From NCBI GenBank assembly GCA_036250225.1, contig JAPZLL010000028.1, positions 186,001-250,000 of the forward strand: a stretch of 64,000 nucleotides of DNA, in the 5' to 3' direction. The translations under genes and the position numbers were made by a program. The notes beneath the pieces are model-generated. The model saw nothing but the letters and a program-made list of their open reading frames with translations. It had not been told where the DNA came from and made no database searches. The DNA is from Cercophora sp. LCS_1 (lineage: Eukaryota; Ascomycota; Sordariomycetes; Sordariales; Lasiosphaeriaceae). Below are positions 57,046 through 64,000 of this stretch, in pieces (position 1 is the stretch's first letter; every line of letters starts with the position of its first letter).

Positions 57046-60000
57046 ATGCCTTATATCATAGACTACCACGGATGGCAACTTTTTCAGCAGCTACGGCACT
57101 ACGTCAACAAACGGAAAGCCCGGTTCAAGTACAGCCCGCTTCACCCCAACCCCGGTAGTCATGGTGCACCACCACTACCCACGCTTGCTAGTCTTTCGAT
57201 GCTCGAGTCAACCAGGCAGTTTGATGCTCAGTTGCGGGCGCTGTTCTGTCTTCGTCTCCATGATGACTCCCGTGTCCTCTCTGATACAGAGTTCAAGGAG
57301 TGCAAGGCGAAGCTGGAGACTTTGTGTAGTCATCTGAACGGACTCGTACATCCCGACATCACTAGCCCGGATGAAATGTGGGCGTGCGAAAAATACCCTC
57401 GTCTCCATTGCCTTGTCAAACTCCTGGAAAAGTCTCACAAAACATTCAACGTCGCAATCGGCACTGGTACCCTGCTTTTCGAAGTGCCTGAGAACCCGGC
57501 GGGGCTCAAACAAGGTCTAGCGCTGATCACCGATTGCACCGAATTTCTACAACGGCTGCTTGTGCTGCCCAGCCCCGAGACAGCGTATCATTCGGCTATG
57601 GATAATGCTCATGATGAGAAAGTGGTATGGGAAGACTGCCGGCTACGTGATAGAGCCACTGCCGCCCTCGCCGCCCTCCTCCAACCTTCCACCTGTGGGA
57701 TGAATCACGAAACCTTGCTCAAAATTTCAGCCATGTTGGATAGTAACAGGACGATTCTACCAGCCCATCTGGAACTGATTGTTTCATCATGTCCCATCAA
57801 CTGGCTGGTCATTCAGTGTGACCCGACCCCCGAAAGGTAGGTTCTCGTCCATCCCAAGCTGTCCAGCGTCGTTTCGATGTCATGGGAGCGTTGAGCAACT
57901 CACTCACCCGGTTATCAGAAATCCCGATACCCCCGGAATGCAGAAGATGAAAAGTATTTGCGATGGCCTCGCGCGTCAAGTCCCTCAGGAACAGCATCTC
58001 ATCGGATGTATCGAACGAGGCGACAGGCGATTTGACGTCTGGGTACCCCTAACTCCACAGCCAGGAATCCCGGTACAGCCCGGGAAGACGCTTGAACAGC
58101 TCATATCGAATGGCCATTTCACCAAGTTAAGTCTAAAAAACAGCACCCGATTACTACGATACCGTCCGCTGGAGAAGCGACAACTGGCTGTTCGACTCGG
58201 CTACTGTCTCATGGACTTTTTCGATGTTGACCTGAGCCCCACACGGTTCCACGTCATTGACTCCTCGGCAGAAGCTACGGTCTCGAGGAATAAGATGCTT
58301 TACCTCTCATTCACGTCTGTCGTTACGTTGGAAATGGTTGATGCTCGCCCCTTCCGACTAGGCCATCCGGCTCTCTTGTCCCTCGCCAGGCTCCTGTTCG
58401 AGATCGAATTTGGTGAGACCCTCCCCGTCGACATTGGCTCGGATTACGGCGCAAACACCAAAATCTGGACAAATCTCAACGAAAAGTTGGACGATGTGGA
58501 TGGTCATGTCGAGTTCCATTACCTTCAAGCCATAAGGGGCTGCCTGAACGTTCACACCGAGATCTCCCGGGAATTGAAGCAAGGCGGAGACACAAGAGCT
58601 TTGCGGGAGCTCACGATACGGAAATACTTGTACAACAAGATTGTTCGCTATCTTGAGAAATCGCTCGAGATTGTTCGCCATCTTGAAACGCCGCTCGAGA
58701 AGTCTGGACCACGGACCAGTTGCAAACGCCAACGCTCCGAGTCCCCCGAACCAGCTCCCCAGAGGAGAGCGCGCCAATTCAGAGAGCCGGAGGAGGTTAC
58801 AGGGCGCGGCATACAAACAGACCCACAACCCTCTTTACATGGAAATTTGGTTTCTCGGATGTCCGAGACGGCGAGGAGGAGCCCTCTTCGAAATGTTACA
58901 GTAGCTATAAACCCGCCACAAAAATTTGGTGGCATGTTTGACGACTGCTCAAGTGAGCAATACCCCCTCAATACGTGAGTCAATTTTCCTAATAATGCTA
59001 ATAACAAGAACGTATTGCTGACATGGCAACCGCCTGCTGCTCATGAAGATGCACAAAGGTCGATAAGATGATCGATTTCTACCGGCTTTGCTACGATAAT
59101 GCCATCCAATACGAAGATGATACATCTCTACCGCGGATCAAGGTGGCGGTTCTGGATACCGGCGTCGATAAGTCAACTCCATCAATCAGAGCTAACTCGG
59201 AGCGTATCAAGGAAATAAAGAGCTGGCTGCCTCCAAGGGACGGACGGGAACCAGATGGGACCGATACATGTGGCCATGGCACTCATGTGACAGGGTTGCT
59301 GCTAACTATGGCACCCGACTGCGATGTGTACGTCGCGCAGATTGCCGACGAGAATGGTACCATCTCGCCTGGCGAAATTGCAAAGGTAAGGTACCCAACG
59401 GCCACCCCACAGACGGCAAAATAAATAAATAAAAATAAGTGGTCTGGGACTAATTGGCTCGACAGGCTATTGATCATGCTAGAGAGGAGTGGCAGGTGGA
59501 TATACTATCAATGTCATTCGGCTTCACCGATGAGACAGAACCAGGATGTGATGAGCTCCGGACGGCTCTCACGGAGGCGCATGCCAAAGGCATTCTCATG
59601 TTCGCCGCGGCATCGAATACTGGAGCCTTTGGCCATCCAGTTTCTGGGCCGGCATTTCCAGCACGGCACAGCAACGTGTTCTGCGTATTCGCTGGCGACA
59701 GCATGGGAAATTCCATCTGGACCAACCCAACACCACGCCCGAATCGTTTCAACTTCCTGGCCCTGGGGGAAGCCGTCGAGTCGGCCTGGCCCCGGTCGCT
59801 GGGCGTGAAGCCCTGGAAGAAGCGGAAGTCGGGCACGTCGTTTGCTACGCCCATTATGGCAGGACTAGTTGCGGCCTTCCTTCTGTACGCCTATCAGAAC
59901 AAACCCGAGGAGGACGCTAGGAAGTTCAAAGAGTTTGACAGGATGCAAGCGTGGCTGGAAAAGGAGTCGAATCTTTTGACTCCTCGTCAAGGATATAATG

Positions 60001-60086
60001 TTTTGCCGCTGAGCAGGTTCTTCAGCCAGACAAGGGAAGCAAGAAACCAGTTTCTGGACATGCTGTTGGCGGGGAAACAAGGATAA
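57046..60086 (+). CDS. DUF7580-like domain fused to subtilisin-like serine protease (934 aa)
   Basis: Exons 57046-57836, 57919-58974, 59049-59385 and 59466-60086. The N-terminal ~265 residues are mainly helical. The centre (about 265-530) fits the fungal DUF7580/kinase-like domain (LGYCLMDFFDVDLSPTRF, PFRLGHPALLSLARLLFEIE). A disordered linker follows, then a peptidase S8 domain with an intact triad: Asp652 in VAVLDTGVD, His692 in CGHGTHVTG and Ser853 in SGTSFATP, plus Asn779 in AAASNTG for the oxyanion hole. No signal peptide or propeptide is visible, so it is an intracellular protease with a regulatory front end. This is the layout of fungal regulated cell-death proteases such as HET-Q2. 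It ends 132 bp from the convergent gasdermin-like gene, its likely substrate. The exon 3 join at 59048 is fixed by frame. Confidence 0.88.
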
Positions 60087-60218
60087 GACATAGATGGAAG
60101 CCATAGAAGTTGCAATTGCAAAGACCAGTCCTCCCAGTAACTCTGTGCATTTGATGACTGCTTCAATAAAATAATGAAACCAACATAACCACGATCCAAT
60201 CCATGGCCTAGATTGCGT

Positions 60219-61121
60219 CTAGTTCGGCCTCACGCAGACAATCTCCTCCCCATCAAAATCAAGCACCTCGTTCCCCTCGCTGCCACGAAAATCGGACACC
60301 AACGCGTTGCCACAAGCCCCCTCGTCCACCAAAGGCAACGCTTTCTCGAGCACATGCCCACCCTGGGAATCGTACATGGCGCCAGAGGTATACTCGACCG
60401 GCCTCCCCACGACCTCCACCCCGCCGCCGGTAGCATCATCATCACGACAACGCCGCCGCGCCACAATGCGATGCAGCCCAAAAGCAAACACAAAGTCCCC
60501 CGCGTCCTCAAACGAGCCACTCTCGGCCCGGCCCCACTGCCTCTGGACCTCGGGCCCAATATTCACCGGGGCCCCGCCCACAAGCGTTCCGCCCACCGTC
60601 ACGGCGGCCTTAACCCCGCGGCCCGCAGCGCTCCGCACACTGGCGCTCGCCCCGCGCGCGATCTTGATGCTCGTGACCATGTATAGGGGCTTCCGGAAGC
60701 GGCTGCGCGTGACAAAATCCCGCGCCGCCTCGGAGTGGTCCAGGCACGTCTGCAGGAACGGTGTCGTGGGCACGAACTTCTCGGTCGATATCTCGCGGAA
60801 AAAAAAGGTCTTCTCGACGTCGGCGCCAAGAGTGACGCCCAAGCCGAGGAGGGACAGGAATTCGGTCCACAGGCCGTACCAGCCGGCCTGGCGCTTCTCT
60901 TCCGACCAGGTCACGCCGTACTGGGTGGTCGGAGGGAGGATGGAGTTGGGCGCGAGAGGGGTGCCCTGGGGCCCGCATGGGGTGGGGCGGGGGCAGTCGG
61001 GGCCGTTGAGGTCGTCGCCGGGGGTGTCTTTGGAGATGAGGAGGCTTCCGAGGCGAAGAGGGCCGGAGGGATGGAAGTCCCACGTTGGGCAGAGGAAGTA
61101 TACCTTTTTTTCGTTGGACAT
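60219..61121 (-). CDS. Fungal gasdermin-like protein (HET-Q1/RCD-1 type), probable protease target
   Basis: A single 300-aa exon with no signal peptide. Gasdermins form membrane pores once an inhibitory tail is cut off. The fit is by pattern: an N-terminal WDFHPSGPLRLGSLL block; strands around 89-122 (SLLGLGVTLGADVEKTFFF); then FVTRSRFRKPLYMVTSIKIA (136-155) followed by alternating-residue strands of the kind that make the pore hairpin (SVRSAAGRGVKAAVTVGGTL); and GSFEDAGDFVFAFGLHRIV closing the core near 220. Residues 221-300 would be the tail: a basic/acidic linker (RRRCRDDDATGGG) that could hold the cut site, then a short C-terminal segment. Convergent placement next to a subtilase matches known fungal gasdermin/protease pairs. 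Sequence identity in this family is low, so the assignment needs a profile or structure search. Confidence 0.68.
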   Translation of the reverse strand: MSNEKKVYFLCPTWDFHPSGPLRLGSLLISKDTPGDDLNGPDCPRPTPCGPQGTPLAPNSILPPTTQYGVTWSEEKRQAGWYGLWTEFLSLLGLGVTLGADVEKTFFFREISTEKFVPTTPFLQTCLDHSEAARDFVTRSRFRKPLYMVTSIKIARGASASVRSAAGRGVKAAVTVGGTLVGGAPVNIGPEVQRQWGRAESGSFEDAGDFVFAFGLHRIVARRRCRDDDATGGGVEVVGRPVEYTSGAMYDSQGGHVLEKALPLVDEGACGNALVSDFRGSEGNEVLDFDGEEIVCVRPN

Positions 61122-61421
61122 TTTCGCTTGTTGAGGTTGGCTCTCGAGGTTGGCTTTTCCCTTTTGCTTGGAGGAAGGAGGAAAGAGAGGCGAGCCTGGT
61201 CAGCTCTTTGAAGAGTCCGAGGTCGGTTGGGCGGTAATTAGTCAAGGCTTCGGTCGTGCACAAATTCACAATTGGGCTGGGCGGTTTCAAGAGCGGGGTT
61301 TGCGCGAGTTGCGTGCCTTGGCCAATGACCGCCATGTATCCTTCCATTGGTTAGACTGGCGGTGGGCGGAACATGACTTTGCGAAGTTCAAAGAATTGTT
61401 CACGGTAACACCCACCTGAAG

Positions 61422-61880
61422 GTGAGGTATCCGCTGATTGCAGCCGTTTGGCACGGCCATTCAGCAGTGATATACGTTTTGGTTAAGTCTGGTGCAAATC
61501 CTAACTGGCCGAGAGCCGAGACAGTTGCTCCCAGTCCAGTAACTGCACTGGCAATGGCAACCAGTCTTGGTAGGTTGATTAGGTACAATACAGAAACCAC
61601 TCAACCCTGGCGCTAACATCGACAAACACTGAACGCGCATACACGCTGGAAACACTGCGCTGGCCAAAGCAGCCATACCATAAAAGAAGTCGAAAGCCGC
61701 TATATTTTTGGTCGAAAACAGCGCCACCATCGACTTACCACTCGAGGGCATAGACTACAGGAGCGTTCTAGCCTTGCTATTATCGCTGGGGCTTATAAGA
61801 CAATGCAGTACCTCGTCGATAGGGGTACCTACTAATATAAATCCTACCCTCAATCATGGTCTAATGAGGAGAAGCATTTT
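61422..61880 (+). pseudogene. Decayed ankyrin-repeat gene fragment
   Basis: Ankyrin-like pieces lie in changing frames: PLIAAVWHGHSAVIYVLVKS then GANPNW from 61422, NPGANIDKH then HAGNTALAKAAIP, FLVENSATIDLPLEGIDY, and IIAGAYKTMQYLVDRGT near 61779. They are interrupted by TGA at 61630-61632, TAA at 61681-61683, another stop after DRGTY, and at least two frameshifts. There is no start or upstream partner domain, so it is the tail of a lost gene. The TAA replaces a codon that would be CAA, consistent with CpA to TpA change. Confidence 0.7.
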
Positions 61881-62031
61881 GTAGCGATGTTATTGAGCAT
61901 GCCTGTGCCACCCGGAGCTCAGCCCGTTACAGGATTAACTATATTGTATGCTACGAACGAAAAAAGAAATTTCGTGTGCCCAGATTCGTCGCAAACTACC
62001 AGGCCATACTTCGATCCCACCACCCCACCTT

Positions 62032-63939
62032 TCACCACTCCACCACTTCTGGTTCTTCCAACCACCCCTGCCCCTCCGCTCGCTCTTCTTCCTCGCCAGA
62101 CCCTGGAGCGGGCATCCTCTCAATCAAAACATCGACAACCAGCCTCTCCGCCGTCGCAGGCGGCCTCCCTTCGAGTCCTTTGCCCGCCGCCTTTTTCCTC
62201 CTCCCCAACCAAGCGCCAACCTCCATGCTGATATAGCGCTTCATCGCCTCGAACCCGTCCTCGTCATCGTATACGATGCGCTCCACCGTCCTCATGCACT
62301 GGCTGGCAATGAAGAAAATCAGGCCCGGCGACGCTGGATTGTCTGGCGGGAAGGGAAGCTCTCGCCGTAGCTGTGCGAGCGTCTTGTCGGAGAAGCGGCC
62401 ACCGGCGGGCGCCCAGCGCGAGGTAGCGGTGTGCGGGTGGCGGGTGAGGATGAGGCGATAGGTGAAGAGAACAGAGGGTTGGTGCGGTGTGGCTGTTGTT
62501 GTTACTTTTGGTGTAGCTGCGGTGCTAGTTCTCGCTGTTGTGGGACTAGTAGGGGGAGAACGCAGGACTTCGGGCACTGCAGGTGGCGTTGTTTGGGGAA
62601 GGGGTTCGGATGATTTGTTGAGGAACGCAGGAGGCCGGAAAAATGTCGTGATCCGAGCTTGCGGGGAGTGGACCTGCTTTGCGTTCCGGACTTGGCTAGC
62701 TGATGACACGGGATGTCCATCCGAGTCTTCCGAGCCACTGGCAACTCTCCGAGGCTTTCGATGGGATGCAACCGATGGCTGTTGTCGCCGCGATGTGGAT
62801 GGGGTGTCTGGTGCAACCTGGGGTCCTGAGTCGGAGTCGATGCGCCTGTTGATCTCGTCGGGATCGCGGACAAACTCGTCTGGTTTCCGAGGCTGAAGTC
62901 GGCGCTGCGGCCTGTTCGCCGGCGTGTTTGGTAGCAGAATAACATCTTCGACAGCCTGTTTTGTTTGCTTCTGCCGCTTGGGCTGCGCTTGTCCGCCGAT
63001 GGCATCTTCGAAAGACTGGTCACGCTTCTTTCTGCGAGCGTCCTGGTGGCTGAACTTGGGTTGGTCCATTCGCTGCGAAGATGTTAGAGTACTGGGTGGC
63101 ATCGTGGTCGCCTCGGCCTTTCTCGAGCCTCTCTCACTTACTGGTAAGAATTCCGGGCTGAGAGTGTCCGAGTGTATGTCCTCATCGCCAGCGTCTACAC
63201 TGCCGAGATCCTGTCTCGGCGGCTCGGCAGACGAAAGAGTTACAGTCGACGACTTTTTGTCCATGCGGGTATTCCTTGCAAAGATCGCTGGCAAGGAAGG
63301 AAACTCGTCGGATGAGACTGACGACTGACTGTCCTCAGTGTCGGAACCGATATTAAAGCCCGTGTCTGACTGATCAGCGTATGGCCTTAGAGTCATTTCC
63401 CATGGCTCATCTGGTGGTTCACATTTTATATCCTCTTCTTGAAGTAGGCCTTCATCTTGTCTTGGTTCTTGTTCGCTCGGCTTGTTCTTATACTTGTGGT
63501 TGCGGTGCTGCTGGTGGTTGAGACGGAAGAATAGCTGCTTGACAAGTCTCTTGATCCTACAAGATCCATGTTAGTTGAGGGCATTTGAAGGCGGGGGTTG
63601 GGCCTGTTACTGAGACTCATGCGTCGAGTACTGGTATTTGTTGTAGTTGGCCGCCGATTCATCATCAGGCCAGAAGATGCGGCCATTGCCTGCCTCATCG
63701 AGATAGGTCGATGTTATCTCTGCGAGCCCCTCTTGGCCATCTTTTGAATTCCAATTGAAGAGGTCAGTGCCGGCAACCCCACGACTAGTAATGAACTTCT
63801 TCCGAAAAGCGTTGATGTCATCGTTGAAGGCGCTGCATCGCGGTAACTTTAACTCGCCATAGTCGAGCTCGCGTCGAAGGGCTGTAATGCTGGGAATTGA
63901 GGAGACGGTCACCTTCGGTGACATTGATCTTCTGAGCAT
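62032..63939 (-). CDS. Nuclear-looking protein with PIP-box match; 5' end may lie outside the window
   Basis: Exons 63939-63611 and 63556-62032 give 617 aa (54-nt intron). Residues 1-110 form a folded N-terminal domain (ITALRRELDYGELKLPRCSA, NGRIFWPDDESAAN). The middle is disordered, Ser/Arg/Lys-rich with basic clusters such as ARRKKRDQ and a strong match to the PCNA-interaction box, QARITTFF (about residues 409-416). The C-terminal ~130 residues look folded again: FTYRLILTRHPHTATSRWAP, then IFFIASQCMRTVERIVYDDE. The frame continues upstream of 63939 (HLSKRTSTI) to a TGTGTAG that looks like a splice acceptor, so an earlier exon may exist beyond position 64000. I recognise no named family. Confidence 0.72.
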
Positions 63940-64000
63940 GATCGTGGACGTGCGCTTGGATAGGTGCTCGGCGCCTTTGTTGGGAATCCCCGTCTACACA

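Noticed and set aside
1..64000. tRNA genes, rRNA, CRISPR arrays and transposon coding regions
   Set aside because: I looked for box-B-like GGTTCGANNCC, regular spaced repeats and transposase or reverse-transcriptase motifs and found nothing supportable by eye.

Overview
The window is nuclear DNA of a filamentous ascomycete (Pezizomycotina, probably Sordariomycetes; genus not assignable by reading). The evidence is short introns of about 46-90 bp with GT(A/G)(A/C/T)GT donors and CTAAC-like branch sites, moderately GC-rich coding sequence, one-gene transcription units on both strands, and fungus-specific families (Clr5-ankyrin, HET, GT15 mannosyltransferase, Kre9/Knh1-like GPI protein, DUF7580-like domain with subtilase). 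I see no rRNA, tRNA, CRISPR or intact transposon. Joining exons by hand gives 21 supported protein genes, one weaker candidate and two pseudogenes; every joined gene has an intact reading frame.

Left part (0.6-25 kb), mostly metabolism and cell surface: a dihydroxy-acid dehydratase with a GC-AG intron, a GT15 mannosyltransferase, a SET-domain protein whose upstream leader is a degenerate ~75 bp tandem repeat, a secreted tyrosinase, a 930-aa protein with a J-like region lacking HPD, a Clr5-ankyrin protein, a GPI-anchored Kre9/Knh1-like protein and mannosyl-3-phosphoglycerate synthase (GT55). A 4.9 kb gene-free stretch follows.

Middle part (30-51 kb): small and secreted proteins (a 65-aa Cys-rich protein, a 212-aa secreted protein, three secreted proteins of 107, 110 and 147 aa), a secreted SMP-30/NHL-like propeller, an epoxide hydrolase, a Rossmann-fold NAD(P)-binding protein, a CCCH zinc-finger protein and a phenol 2-monooxygenase-type flavoprotein. 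A HET-domain gene at 36.9-38.9 kb is dead, with two in-frame TAG stops that fit CpA to TpA changes as made by repeat-induced point mutation.

Right part (52.3-62 kb), the most interesting: (i) a 1376-aa C2H2 zinc-finger/pseudokinase-like protein, divergent from (ii) a 934-aa protein with a DUF7580/kinase-like N-terminal half and a C-terminal subtilisin-like protease with an intact triad, tail-to-tail with (iii) a 300-aa protein that fits the fungal gasdermin-like family (HET-Q1/RCD-1 type). In Podospora anserina, HET-Q1 is cleaved by the subtilisin-like HET-Q2 encoded next to it, causing regulated cell death. I infer that this is a HET-Q-like protease/gasdermin module, with the zinc-finger/pseudokinase protein as a possible third component sharing a bidirectional promoter. 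A decayed ankyrin-repeat remnant lies beside it. The last gene (62.0-63.9 kb) encodes a nuclear-looking protein with a PCNA-interaction-box match and may extend past the window edge.
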